Source: Croceimicrobium sp965228705
Lineage (GTDB): Bacteria; Bacteroidota; Bacteroidia; Flavobacteriales; Schleiferiaceae
Assembly (NCBI RefSeq): GCF_965228705.1
Contig: NZ_OZ245832.1
Coordinates: 1-64,000, forward strand
Direction of reading: 5' to 3'
Length of the DNA stretch: 64,000 nt
The notes under the pieces were generated by a model that had not been told where the DNA came from, searched no databases, and saw only the letters and a program-made list of their open reading frames with translations. Every line of letters begins with the position of its first letter. Position 1 is the stretch's first letter. The translations under genes and the position numbers were made by a program. Positions 54,001 to 61,794 of the stretch are shown here, piece after piece.

Positions 54001-55250
54001 AGGTGAATGTAAATGATGGACAGCTGGATATTAATACCGCCGCCAGTGTAGACAATAGCCTCTTAGTGGCGATTGAAATTCGAAAGTCGAGTACCAATCC
54101 GGTAGCAAATCGGACCTGGTATCTTAGTGATTCGGCCTTGAGCTTTACTATTGCAGCAGGAGCCCTCGATTCCCTTGATTTTTATGTGGTAAATAAGGAT
54201 ACTGTCGCTCGCACAATCGATTCAGTTTTAGCCAGTGGTAATGCTCTTTCTTATTTACAATTTGCAGATCTCAGTGGGCAGCTTATTGCGGCCGGAGATT
54301 CGCTTTTACAGCGGATGTATTTCCAGGCTCCGACTCAGAATTTGAATCAGGCCTCAGCCGAAGTGTACTACTATAGCGCTGGAGATATGTTGCAGCAAAA
54401 TGTTTTGATGAATAGCAGCTGTCCGGTGGCAGGCCTGGCTTGCGATGATGGGGATTCAACTACCCAGAATGATATAACCGATGGGAATTGTGGATGCAGT
54501 GGCCAACCCATTAATCAGGCTTTTAGCATCAATATAAACTGTGGTGGGCCGGCTCATATAAGTCCAATTACAGGCATTAGCTATCTAGCCGATCAATACA
54601 ACATCGGGGGTTACACCCATAGCTATAACAAGGCTGTAGCTAATACCCAAGACTCAACTTTATACAGTACCTGCAGAATAGGTCGAAACATGGCTTATTA
54701 TATTCCGGTGCCCGAGCCAGGGATTTATGAGCTTACGCTTCATTTTGCCGAATTACAAGGTTGGCTGATGGGACCTGGTCGCAGGGTTTTTGATATTAGT
54801 GCGGAAGGGCAGTTGGTACTGGATGATATTGATATTTACAGCCTTAGCGGTGATGGGGCTACGGCTTACAGCACCAGTTTCCCGGTTGAGGTCTTGGATG
54901 GGGAATTGGCCTTAAATACAGCGGCAAGCATCGATAACAGTTTGCTGGTAGCCATTGAGGTAAAAGCGGGTGCATCGGCTAAAACTACTTTAGGGACGCT
55001 GCAGCTTGAACTGCAGACTAGCATTTACCCTAATCCCTTAGGGCAGGGGCAAAGCTTGCATCTGGAACTTCCGAATGATCAGGAAGCCCAATTGCAAATT
55101 TTCAATCTGCAAGGCGCTTTGATTTATGAAAGTACATTGAGAAATGCGCGCACATATGAAGTCCCGGATTTGAAATTAAATTCAGGATTGTATTTACTTC
55201 ATCTCAGTCAGGCAGGTTTGTCTCTCGAGCAAAAGCTTTTGGTACCTTAA
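48048..55250 (+). CDS. Giant multidomain secreted protein with propeller, kelch and malectin-like repeats and T9SS sorting domain
   Basis: The 2400-residue protein has a signal peptide (residues 1-22). A sorbosone-dehydrogenase/NHL-like propeller (about 23-540) is followed by acidic calcium-type motifs DEDNDGYNNADEMDNG and DPDDDDDGLADSLD (about 548-605). A kelch region lies at about 860-1165 and a choice-of-anchor-like beta domain at 1182-1281. A first malectin-like domain (IRINCGGPQYQAQNG, about 1284-1430) follows, then three near-identical malectin-like domains (each with NINCGG, YLADQYNIGGYTHSY and LHFAELQ, starting near 1573, 1865 and 2160). Cys/Asp-rich linkers (CDDGNPATLNDTTDGNCNC type) come before the later copies. 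The last 75 residues (SIYPNPLGQGQSLHLEL...) are a T9SS type A sorting domain. Carbohydrate binding at the cell surface is likely but inferred. Confidence 0.88.
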   Translation: MKLQRILPILSLILMTLTLPAQVNFSSGGLSGVSITNPTSLDFGPDGRLYVSVQSGEIYAYTVQRQSNGAYQVTATETILAIKQIQNHNDDGTLHATVQRQITGLLVDGTAGQPIIYVSSSDYRIGGGGGGSDKNLDSNSGMISKLIWDGTTWQRIDLVRGLARSEENHATNGLQLDKQNNILYIAAGGNTNAGSPSNNFAFLNEYALSAAILSVDLNVLDAMPVLTDAQGAQYVYDLPTLDDPTRANANGIDDPNQAGYDGIDINDPFGGNDGLNQAKWVVNGPVQVYASGFRNAYDIVLMEDGRMYTWDNGANQGWGGHPDNEGVGTATNKWVVGEPGSTGPGPNDAMVNNKDGLHFISGAGYYGGHPNPVRANPLGAGLFTHDHADGSGGQNGVWRTQITANVDSTLPVDWPPVDPSLAHPIEGDFQNAGVDDASLYTITASTNGLARYPATNFNGEMENNLLAASFNGNIYRVKLNVQGTLNSNSDVSVLATGFGAVPLDVTAQADDEIFPGTIWAATYGSNAITIFEPQDFSSCTGVYSTSLDEDNDGYNNADEMDNGTNPCSGSSFPADNDQSLIGGFKVSDLNDPDDDDDGLADSLDYFALDATNGSGLSLAFDYPLLNGDPGFGLYGLGFTGFMSNQQDDYLDLYFHEDNSATEIIAGGAVGLLSFNDVPEGSPVGPSNSLKNGFQFGMDLAQAQLPFEIETALVGPIFQGNPQGDQFHAFYIGKGDQDNFILYGIRANNGNPMLSIWIEENGGTTRLDYALSGLTSAAEISLFLELNPLSQSIQAKINLGNGKQDVGSAIAFPSFLQSLFQNQGALAIGVAAGKSSGMPSFNATYDFIKASFQANTLSGDWSLVHDGSNCQWNGSTGSCPQGRHEASYVQAGKYFVLIGGREHGSNANLYDPNTGLWKEGAAPPFNLHHYQAVELDGLIYAVAGMTGSFPNEQPLSHIYIYDPLADTWHQGAEIPANRRRGSAGVVVYQDKIYVLGGIQQGHISGWVPWFDAYDPHTNTWTTLADAPRERDHFHALVANGKLYAAGGRKTGFSGVFGATIPEVDVYDFASSTWSTLPNNLPNPQAGASVALIGNELILIGGENSNSKASNLTQALNLSDASWRYLDTLNVGRHGTQAIVNQQAIYLASGSPNQGGGQLESHEVFSFGTVQSPSLQSDTRSVLSGPLAIDFGSLAVGQNAQSTFYLKSKNGTQALIIDSLSLATTDFNWQSNYTFPIHLAAGDSLAINLSTAANQTSFDTLKVYSTASNSEFSIPVSVEVETVDAIRINCGGPQYQAQNGNLFEGDNYFLNGSGYSTQNSISGTQDEQLYQTERWASNLAYSIPVEANGRYQLNLHLAEIYAPNFVTGARVFDINAEGQLIEAALDIYDTVGGYVAHILSYSVEINDGSLDLSLVGLADNAKLSAIELMPSAAGLELSASSFHFQTLATGSIDSTTLSISNTSSQLLSIDSIRIRGAQASDFSHNLNSGSAIPSAYSQNFKVYFHPLSTTPVVRSAQMQVYYGGEALPIILNLSGEAACPAAGLSCDDGNPATLNDTTDGNCNCAGEVITPPAFSLNINCGGGALVSPVTGKSYLADQYNIGGYTHSYSDGVANTQDSALYSTARIGRNMSYNIPVPQAGTYELRLHFAELQKWLMGSGRRVFDISLEGQLVFDDLDIYNLAGGGAKAYSATATVVVTDGVLNIQTAASVDNSVLVAIDLSSYYPNYQDPYLSQDQISISTQVGSQDSASFYWLNADGQSRQIDSLRITGNVAAYVQSQIAIGQLVNAGDSILGQLHFQAPNQALSGSAKIWYYSNGDSLEQDLSVQAQCLAAGTACDDGDANTQNDVEDGNCNCAGTPVNPGPSSFSLNINCGGSALISPITGKVYLADQYNIGGYTHSYSNGVANTQDSALFSTARIGRNMSYHIPVPESGEYEISLHFAELQGWLMGAGRRVFDISVEGNLILDDLDIFTAAGGGASAYTESFKVNVNDGQLDINTAASVDNSLLVAIEIRKSSTNPVANRTWYLSDSALSFTIAAGALDSLDFYVVNKDTVARTIDSVLASGNALSYLQFADLSGQLIAAGDSLLQRMYFQAPTQNLNQASAEVYYYSAGDMLQQNVLMNSSCPVAGLACDDGDSTTQNDITDGNCGCSGQPINQAFSININCGGPAHISPITGISYLADQYNIGGYTHSYNKAVANTQDSTLYSTCRIGRNMAYYIPVPEPGIYELTLHFAELQGWLMGPGRRVFDISAEGQLVLDDIDIYSLSGDGATAYSTSFPVEVLDGELALNTAASIDNSLLVAIEVKAGASAKTTLGTLQLELQTSIYPNPLGQGQSLHLELPNDQEAQLQIFNLQGALIYESTLRNARTYEVPDLKLNSGLYLLHLSQAGLSLEQKLLVP

Positions 55251-55264
55251 ATTTGATTTCTTAA

Positions 55265-56149
55265 TTAAGATGCAAAGCCTTGTGCTTTGGGGTCATTTAC
55301 AATTTGCTCATCATAGGCTTTACGACCTACTTCAATAAGGTCTTCGGCCATATGGAAGTCGAAAACCCCACAAGTGCTGCGTGGAATACGGATGAGGTAT
55401 TCGGGTTTATAGGTGGCTAAATCCCGTAAGATGAGCTGGTTTTGCATATGCTCATAACTGGCCGATATGATATCCATTAATCCAGGATCCTGATTGCCGG
55501 AATTCGATTTGAAAAAGTTCAGATTGATATTGAGCCAGCCTCGATCTTGATCTTCTTCATCCTTTTTCATTATCGCGGGCTTAGGGCCCGTAGCATTGAT
55601 GTCTACTGCAACCACGACATGACCCTCTTTGGCTTTCACCTGATTTAGGGGAAGTGGGTTTACGACTCCACCATCTACCAGAAGATGGCCTTGTTTTTCT
55701 TCATAAGAAACCGGGGTGAAAATACCGGGGATCGAAACAGAGGCACGCATAGCTTGGTAGAGATCGCCTTTTTTGAAAACCACCTCCTCACCGGTTTTTA
55801 GGTCGGTGGCTACTGCCGTAAAGGGAATTTTGAGGTTCTCGATTTTTTGTGGGCCTATTAAATTCATGATGGTACTAAAAATCTTCTCCCCTTTCACAAA
55901 ACCATGTCGGGCCAGGGTAAAGTCCATTTGCCGGAAAACATCGGTTCTCTGCAGCTCGAGTAACCAATCAGTATACTCCTTTAGTTTGCCGGCGGCATAA
56001 AGGCCACCCACTACCGCTCCCATAGAGCAGCCTGCAACTTCTACAATTTCATTACCGGCTGCTTCTAATCTTTCGATTACGCCAATGTGGGCAATCCCAC
56101 GTGCTCCGCCAGAAGCTAATACCAGGTGAATTTTTTGATTTTCGATCAT
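55265..56149 (-). CDS. Patatin-like phospholipase
   Basis: The 294-residue protein has the patatin layout: oxyanion loop LVLASGGARGIAHIG, nucleophile VAGCSMGAVVGG (Ser in GxSxG) and the catalytic Asp in LLVDGGVVNPLP. There is no signal peptide, so it is probably cytosolic or membrane-associated like RssA. It should hydrolyse an acyl ester of a lipid; the substrate is unknown. It is divergent from the histidine kinase gene. Confidence 0.9.
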   Translation of the reverse strand: MIENQKIHLVLASGGARGIAHIGVIERLEAAGNEIVEVAGCSMGAVVGGLYAAGKLKEYTDWLLELQRTDVFRQMDFTLARHGFVKGEKIFSTIMNLIGPQKIENLKIPFTAVATDLKTGEEVVFKKGDLYQAMRASVSIPGIFTPVSYEEKQGHLLVDGGVVNPLPLNQVKAKEGHVVVAVDINATGPKPAIMKKDEEDQDRGWLNINLNFFKSNSGNQDPGLMDIISASYEHMQNQLILRDLATYKPEYLIRIPRSTCGVFDFHMAEDLIEVGRKAYDEQIVNDPKAQGFAS

Positions 56150-56296
56150 GCGGGGTTCTGATTTTTTGCAAGGTAGATACTCTCCCTCGTAATAGGAAGC
56201 CTCAATTTAGTAGCTTTAAGGGAAATGTATGCCGTCAGAAAAAAGGGCAGTATTTTCGCGAGGCATTAAGAACCAATCAATAGGCCCCCAAAAAGT

Positions 56297-58159
56297 TTGA
56301 AGCAGGTATTCACCTTTTTCCTTTTAGTCTTATTCAACTTCTCGCTCCTGGCCATAAAGCCGGGTCGGGCCAAGCTGAGCCCCGCCGAGCGCAATCAAAG
56401 GCAATTGATCGAATCCCTAGATAAGTCGGATGACCTGAGTGCATACACCAATGCCATAGACGGTGCCACTAATCTGGGTTTGTACTTTGAAGCTGATTCT
56501 TTGGCCGATGTTGCGCAACCCTTGCTTAAAAGAGTAAGTGATTCGCTGAGTTATTTTGAGCATCTAAGGGTAAAAGCCCGTCTCTATACAATATTAAACC
56601 GTTATAGCCAGGCTTTGGTTTTTTTCCGGCGGGCATTGGTGTATTATCAAAAGGAAGGCTATTGGGAAGAAGAAGGTCATGTAATGGTGAACCTGGCGGA
56701 ATTTTACCGCAGTGCCCGGCAGTATCCACAGGCTGAGATGGAATTGAAATATTTGATTGAGCATCCAGACTTTGAAGAGCTAAGTAATTTGGTTAAGGCT
56801 ATTGCCTACCATCGTTTTGCGGCGGTGCTTAATGAGTCAAAACAAGATTTAGACAGTGCCATCCTGTTATCAATAAAATCATTGTCTTATTCAGAGCCCG
56901 ACTCACTTTTGGATGAGATGGGAACTTCGTATTTGGAGTTGGGCGACGCCTATCGTAAAAAGCGCGAAGTACGAGCAGTTACGTATTTTGAAAAAGCCTA
57001 TCAGGTCTTTAAAGAGCAGGAGCGCATTCACTATATGTGCAATTCAATTCGTTTGATAAGCGCTTATTATGTGGCTGTTGAACAGTATGAGAAGGCCTTG
57101 GTCTTTGTAGATTCTTCCCTTCGTTTGGCGGCCCCTTATCATTTACCCGGGTTTTACAATCTGGCCTTTAATCGAAAGGCATTTATTCTCTACAAATTAG
57201 GTCGGTTTGAAGAAGCCTACCTCTATCGCGATTCCGCAGCCATTGTTTATCGGGATGAGCTTAAAAAGCGCTTTTCGGATGAGTTAGCCACCCAATCGCG
57301 GCGCTTTCAAACAGAGATGGCTACTTCCCGTTTAAAGAGCCTTGAAAGTGAAAGAAGGCAAATTTTGGAAGAATCGCGTACAAAAGATCAAGTGCGGCGC
57401 TTTTCCTTAATTCTATTAATTATTCTGGTGCTTGGACTCTTCGGATTGTACTATTTCTTTACCCGATTGCGTCGCAATAAATCCCATCTGGAGGAATCCC
57501 AGAAAGCTTTGTTTGGAGCAAATCAGGAACTGTTAAATACCCTTTCGGAGAAGGATGGCTTAATTGAAGAAGTGCACCATCGGGTAAAAAACAATTTGCA
57601 ATTGATTACCTCCTTAATTCGGGTGCAGCAGTTCCAGCAGCAAGATCAGATGACCGAGGAATCCCGTCAAATGGTAAACGAGATTTTGAACCGGGTAAGT
57701 GCCATGGCCGTGGTGCATGAAAAGCTTTATGCCCAGCAGCATATTACTCAATTGCGTGCTCGTGAATACTTTTCGGAACTAATGGAGGAACTTAAAACAT
57801 TGGGAGGGACTTTTAGTAATCCCCTTGAAATTGAGGTGCAGGCGGAGGATGTTATATTAGGGGTTTCGCAGGGAATTGCCTTGGGGATGATTCTTTCGGA
57901 ATTGGTTGCGAACTCTCTTAAGTACGCATTTGTTATTCAGGATAAACCTCGCATTAAAATTGAGGTGCATAAAGAGTTTATAGAAGGACGCAATAGAGTT
58001 GAGTTTAGTTACGAGGATAATGGTCAAGGTTATGATAACCAAAGTAAAATGGGCATGGGTAACCGATTAATAATGCTCTTTACGCGACAACTCGAAGGCG
58101 AATCAACCCTTGATACAAAAGATCGTTTTTACTTTAATTTGGCGTATTGGGAAGATTGA
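56297..58159 (+). CDS. TPR-containing sensor histidine kinase (HisKA_2 type)
   Basis: Translation starts at a TTG (56297), since an in-frame stop lies just upstream and the residues that follow form a signal peptide (KQVFTFFLLVLFNFSLLA). The 620-residue protein has TPR-like helices in its sensor half (about 30-340), a membrane segment at about 369-388, and a short coiled coil. HisKA_2 has the phosphorylated His428 in EEVHHRVKNNLQLITSLI, and a HATPase domain has LSELVANSLKYAF and NGQGYD. TPR-HisKA_2 kinases usually pair with LytTR regulators, and one follows after 28 bases. Confidence 0.9.
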   Translation: MKQVFTFFLLVLFNFSLLAIKPGRAKLSPAERNQRQLIESLDKSDDLSAYTNAIDGATNLGLYFEADSLADVAQPLLKRVSDSLSYFEHLRVKARLYTILNRYSQALVFFRRALVYYQKEGYWEEEGHVMVNLAEFYRSARQYPQAEMELKYLIEHPDFEELSNLVKAIAYHRFAAVLNESKQDLDSAILLSIKSLSYSEPDSLLDEMGTSYLELGDAYRKKREVRAVTYFEKAYQVFKEQERIHYMCNSIRLISAYYVAVEQYEKALVFVDSSLRLAAPYHLPGFYNLAFNRKAFILYKLGRFEEAYLYRDSAAIVYRDELKKRFSDELATQSRRFQTEMATSRLKSLESERRQILEESRTKDQVRRFSLILLIILVLGLFGLYYFFTRLRRNKSHLEESQKALFGANQELLNTLSEKDGLIEEVHHRVKNNLQLITSLIRVQQFQQQDQMTEESRQMVNEILNRVSAMAVVHEKLYAQQHITQLRAREYFSELMEELKTLGGTFSNPLEIEVQAEDVILGVSQGIALGMILSELVANSLKYAFVIQDKPRIKIEVHKEFIEGRNRVEFSYEDNGQGYDNQSKMGMGNRLIMLFTRQLEGESTLDTKDRFYFNLAYWED

Positions 58160-58187
58160 ATACATTTAATAAACAGGGACGTAGAAT

Positions 58188-58868
58188 ATGAGTAAGGTAC
58201 TGATAGTTGAGGATGAGGCGTTGATTGCTGAGCACCTTCATTTGATTATTTCGAAGGACTTAGGCATTGAGGCTGACATTGCTTATAAAGCTAAGGTGGC
58301 ACGCACCATGTTGCAGGAGCAGACCTATGATTTGATTTTGGTTGATATCAATTTGGAAAGTGAGCGCAGTGGTTTAGAACTCGCCGCTGAAATTGAAGCA
58401 AATGCCTGGGGCGATTATCTTTTTCTGACTGCACAAACCGATAAGGGAGTATTGGAAGAGGCCCGAAAACTTCACCCTAAGGCTTATCTGGTAAAACCCT
58501 TTAAGGATATCGAAGTTAGCATGGCTGTAGGATTAGCCCTTAAAGATGAAGATGATGGTCTGGGAGATCTCGTTTTCAAGGATGGCTGGACCACTGTTAA
58601 ATTGCCGATTGCTTCCATCCGCTATGCTGAAGCAGACGGTAATTACATCAAATTATTCAGTACCGAACGCAGTTATTTAATCCGCTATTCCCTCAGTTGG
58701 TTTTACGAGCAAGTGGCAGATAAAGATTTTCTGAAAATCCACCGAGCTCGGGTGGTAAATACCCGTATTATAAAGCGTTACAATCGCAGCACTGTAGATA
58801 TTGGAGACGAAGAGTTGCCAGTTTCTAAAAGTGGCTATCAAGCTTTGGCTGCTTTGTTTGAGAAATAA
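58188..58868 (+). CDS. Response regulator with LytTR DNA-binding domain
   Basis: The 226-residue protein has a receiver domain (KVLIVEDEALIAEHL; phospho-acceptor Asp53 in LILVDINLES; Lys in YLVKPFK). A LytTR domain follows (IRYAEADGNYIKLFST, LRYSLSWF-like RYSLSWFYEQ, FLKIHRARVVNTRIIKRY). It is the likely partner of the kinase before it. Its targets are not shown by the sequence. Confidence 0.92.
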   Translation: MSKVLIVEDEALIAEHLHLIISKDLGIEADIAYKAKVARTMLQEQTYDLILVDINLESERSGLELAAEIEANAWGDYLFLTAQTDKGVLEEARKLHPKAYLVKPFKDIEVSMAVGLALKDEDDGLGDLVFKDGWTTVKLPIASIRYAEADGNYIKLFSTERSYLIRYSLSWFYEQVADKDFLKIHRARVVNTRIIKRYNRSTVDIGDEELPVSKSGYQALAALFEK

Positions 58869-58900
58869 AAAAAAAGCCGGCCCCTTACGGAACCGGCCCT
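58867..58900 (-). terminator. Terminator between the LytTR gene and GH31 gene
   Basis: GCCGG (58876-58880) and CCGGC (58893-58897) arms with extra pairing inside form a hairpin, followed on the minus strand by nine T. It would end the GH31 transcript. It lies at the stop of the plus-strand regulator and may also slow that transcript. Confidence 0.75.
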
Positions 58901-58923
58901 CACCTCTCAAAAAAGCGCGCTAA

Positions 58924-61317
58924 TTAACCCCAGCGCAGGGTAATCTGTTTAAAATCTTCTGCAACTTTAAAGCTGAAGCTGCCATTATTTTCTTGAATCT
59001 CTACCTCAAAAGGATCTGAATCGAGTTCTACTATAGAAGGCCGGCTCTTAAAGCCGTGGTATACCAAGGTTACCTCCTTAACAGAGCTAGGCATACGTCC
59101 TTCCTGATGTTGCGTAATTCGATATTTCGATTCGGATGGAAGTACCGTGAAGTTGCGATTGAGATAATAGCCTTGATTGTGGTTGTAACCATCTCCGGCA
59201 TCATCATATAGCATACTCACTACACTCTCCTCGCCACGGTAAATGTGCAATTCCAATTCCTTATAGGAATTACTTACATACTGTTCTACCGGTATCATCG
59301 GGATGATGGCCCCGGCCTTTACCATCATGGGAATTTCTTCCAGGCTGGTTTCAAGGTAAATCTCACGTCCACCTTCCAAATATTCCTTGCTGTGGAAATC
59401 GTACCATTTGCCTTTGGGGAGATACATGCGACGTCCTTGGCGATCGGGTTCCAAAACCGGGCAAACTAAAATATGATCTCCAAATACGAATTCATCCTGA
59501 CGGTACCAGGTTTGTGGATCCTGATGGTCGTAGAAAGACAGTGGGCGGATCATTGGTTTGCCGTCGCGAGTGTATTGATAGAAATTAGTGTAATGGTAGG
59601 GGAGTAATTGGTAGCGCAACTCAATTGCTTTGCGCACTAATTCCGTTCCTTCTTCGCCAAAACTCCAGGGCTCCTGATCACCATGATCACCCGAAGAATG
59701 GGTACGCATTAAAGGATGGAATACCGCCAATTGCATCCAGCGCACATAAAGTTCCATGGTAGGATGCTCTGTAAAGCCGCCAATATCCGTTCCTACAAAA
59801 GAGAAACCACTAATACTTAAGCGCTGACATTGCACATTCGCTACCCAAAGGTGTTCCCAGGTGGCAATATTATCGCCGGTCCAAACCGAGCTGTAACGTT
59901 GACCACCAGCATAGGTACTACGAGTAATGATGAAGGGACGATTCGGGAAGGCGAATTTCTTCACTCCCTTATAAGTCGCCCGGCTCATTTGCATGCCGTA
60001 AACATTATGCGCCTTGCGATGACTGCAGTGATGACCATCGTAATTATGGCGAATATCGAGGGGGAAGGTCTTGGTGGGCACGTCCATAATAGCCGGCTCA
60101 TTCATGTCATTCCATACCCCTGCTAAACCGATATCTTCAATTAACTCTTTGAAAAGTCCGCTCCACCAATCGCGAACCTCAGGATTGGTAAAGTCTGGAA
60201 AATAACATTCTCCCGGCCATACCTTGCCTTTGTATAAGGGGCCATCGGCATGCTTGCAGAAATAGTTCTTTTCGAACCCTTCCTTACAAACCGAATAGTC
60301 CATGTCGATTTTAATACCCGGATCAATAATCGCAACGGTCTTAAAGCCCATATCTTTGAGCCTTTGCACCATGCCTTTAGGGTCTGGGAAGTTTTCTTTA
60401 TTCCAGGTAAAACAACGGAAGCCATCCATATAGTCGATGTCCAGATAAATGGCATCAGCCGGAATTTTAAGCTTTCGAAGTTTATGGGCAATTTCCATTA
60501 CTTCTTCTTCCGAAGAGTAAGACCATTTGCATTGATGGTAACCCAAGCTCCATTTGGGAGGCATCTCCGGTTTACCGGTAAGGCGCGCATAGCGTTGCGC
60601 AATATTCATCAGGCTCGAACCTGCAATAAAGTAATAATTGATTTCGCCACCCTCAGCCCAAAAACTGGTTACATTTTTACGCTCGGAGGCAAAGTCGAAA
60701 AAGGTACGATAGCTGTTATCGAAGAACACACCGTAGCAACCTTCCTTATGTAAACCATAGTAGAAGGGGATATTTCGGTAAAGGGGATCTGCATCTTTGG
60801 CAAAACCATATTCATCGGTTCCCCAATTCTGGAAACGATGATCACGCAAGTTGAGGTTGCTGGGTTTATCGCCCAAGCCGAAGTAGTGCTCTCCATTAAT
60901 GGAGCGCTTACTCATCTTTACGATATTATCACCGCGCTGCGAATCTTCTTCCCAGTGAAAGCCTTTTTCATCTTCATTAAGCAGCTTACCCTCTTCATTG
61001 TACAGACTTACTTTGAGGTCAATTTTTTGAACTTTGCAACTAAGTTTGGGGGTACGCAATTCATAATAGCTGTCCAGCTCTTCTACCTTAAAGTAAGCAA
61101 AACCACTGCGGTGGTCTTTAGCCATGGCATAGGAGAAGTCTGGCGAAAAATAACCCTTGGCACTGTAACGGAAGCGCATCACATGGTTGGTGATGGCCTC
61201 AACCCATAACATCACTCCATTGTGGCTATGGAAAACCACAGAGGAGCCATTCACATCTGCTTTGAGCAGGTGATTGGGAAATTGTTCGTTAATGAGGGTT
61301 TGCATATCAGATTGCAT
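58924..61317 (-). CDS. Alpha-glucosidase, glycoside hydrolase family 31
   Basis: The ATG at 61317 gives 797 residues; a TTG at 61344 and an ATG at 61305 are other options. The GH31 motifs are YFGLGDKPSNLNLR, the nucleophile Asp404 in VWNDMNEPAIMD, the FVGTDIGGF block, and RTHSSGDHGDQEPW in the region of the acid/base. A C-terminal beta domain follows. No signal peptide is seen, so it probably acts in the cytoplasm on alpha-glucans or oligosaccharides. Its place beside glgB and a maltokinase-like gene fits glycogen or maltose turnover. Confidence 0.92.
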   Translation of the reverse strand: MQSDMQTLINEQFPNHLLKADVNGSSVVFHSHNGVMLWVEAITNHVMRFRYSAKGYFSPDFSYAMAKDHRSGFAYFKVEELDSYYELRTPKLSCKVQKIDLKVSLYNEEGKLLNEDEKGFHWEEDSQRGDNIVKMSKRSINGEHYFGLGDKPSNLNLRDHRFQNWGTDEYGFAKDADPLYRNIPFYYGLHKEGCYGVFFDNSYRTFFDFASERKNVTSFWAEGGEINYYFIAGSSLMNIAQRYARLTGKPEMPPKWSLGYHQCKWSYSSEEEVMEIAHKLRKLKIPADAIYLDIDYMDGFRCFTWNKENFPDPKGMVQRLKDMGFKTVAIIDPGIKIDMDYSVCKEGFEKNYFCKHADGPLYKGKVWPGECYFPDFTNPEVRDWWSGLFKELIEDIGLAGVWNDMNEPAIMDVPTKTFPLDIRHNYDGHHCSHRKAHNVYGMQMSRATYKGVKKFAFPNRPFIITRSTYAGGQRYSSVWTGDNIATWEHLWVANVQCQRLSISGFSFVGTDIGGFTEHPTMELYVRWMQLAVFHPLMRTHSSGDHGDQEPWSFGEEGTELVRKAIELRYQLLPYHYTNFYQYTRDGKPMIRPLSFYDHQDPQTWYRQDEFVFGDHILVCPVLEPDRQGRRMYLPKGKWYDFHSKEYLEGGREIYLETSLEEIPMMVKAGAIIPMIPVEQYVSNSYKELELHIYRGEESVVSMLYDDAGDGYNHNQGYYLNRNFTVLPSESKYRITQHQEGRMPSSVKEVTLVYHGFKSRPSIVELDSDPFEVEIQENNGSFSFKVAEDFKQITLRWG

Positions 61318-61469
61318 GAAGGGAACGAAAGTAGTAAAATTCAACTTCGTGTATTAAGTACACTTAGAATTTTTTGCATTTTTCTTTTAAAAATTATTAA
61401 GTGTCATGCTTACAATTAATTGATAATCAAAACTTAATCAAGTATTAAAACTTAGTGTGAATAATACAC

Positions 61470-61477
61470 TATCTTTG
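61470..61477 (+). promoter_or_regulatory. -7 box (TATCTTTG) of the CBM48-like gene
   Basis: TATCTTTG is a perfect TAnnTTTG match ending 17 bases before the ATG, so the leader would be very short. The stretch 61345-61469 is AT-rich and holds no gene. Confidence 0.6.
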
Positions 61478-61494
61478 ATTGAAACTATTTGAAA

Positions 61495-61794
61495 ATGGCC
61501 TTACGAAAGAAGTTTTTAAAGTCGAAACCCCTCTGTAAAGTAAGTTTTGATCTCGCTGAAAACCGTTTACCGGAAGACGCTAAAAAGGTGGAACTTTTAG
61601 GTTCCTTTAGCAATTGGGAGCCTATTCCGATGCGCAAGGTAAAGGGTGCCTATACCCGTACTTTGGATTTGGAAACCGGTTTCGAATATCAATTTCGTTA
61701 TCGCTTTGATGGCGAGCTTTGGGAGAATGATGAGGCGGCCGATTCCTATATTCCCAATGGTATCTCCGGCGATAATTCGGTAGTACGCCTTTAG
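61495..61794 (+). CDS. Small CBM48/AMPK-type glycogen-binding domain protein
   Basis: The ATG at 61495 gives 99 residues; the TTG at 61489 is two codons before it. The protein is a single early-set domain: KKVELLGSFSNWEPIPMRKV, then YTRTLDLETGFEYQFRYRFDGELWENDEAAD. This is the form of CBM48 or AMPK glycogen-binding domains without a catalytic part. It may bring other proteins to glycogen. Its end overlaps the converging glgB by 4 bases. Confidence 0.85.
   Translation: MALRKKFLKSKPLCKVSFDLAENRLPEDAKKVELLGSFSNWEPIPMRKVKGAYTRTLDLETGFEYQFRYRFDGELWENDEAADSYIPNGISGDNSVVRL

Noticed and set aside
60250..60753. 167-codon plus-strand frame inside the GH31 gene
   Set aside because: It is antisense to conserved GH31 sequence and shows no independent motif or start signal.
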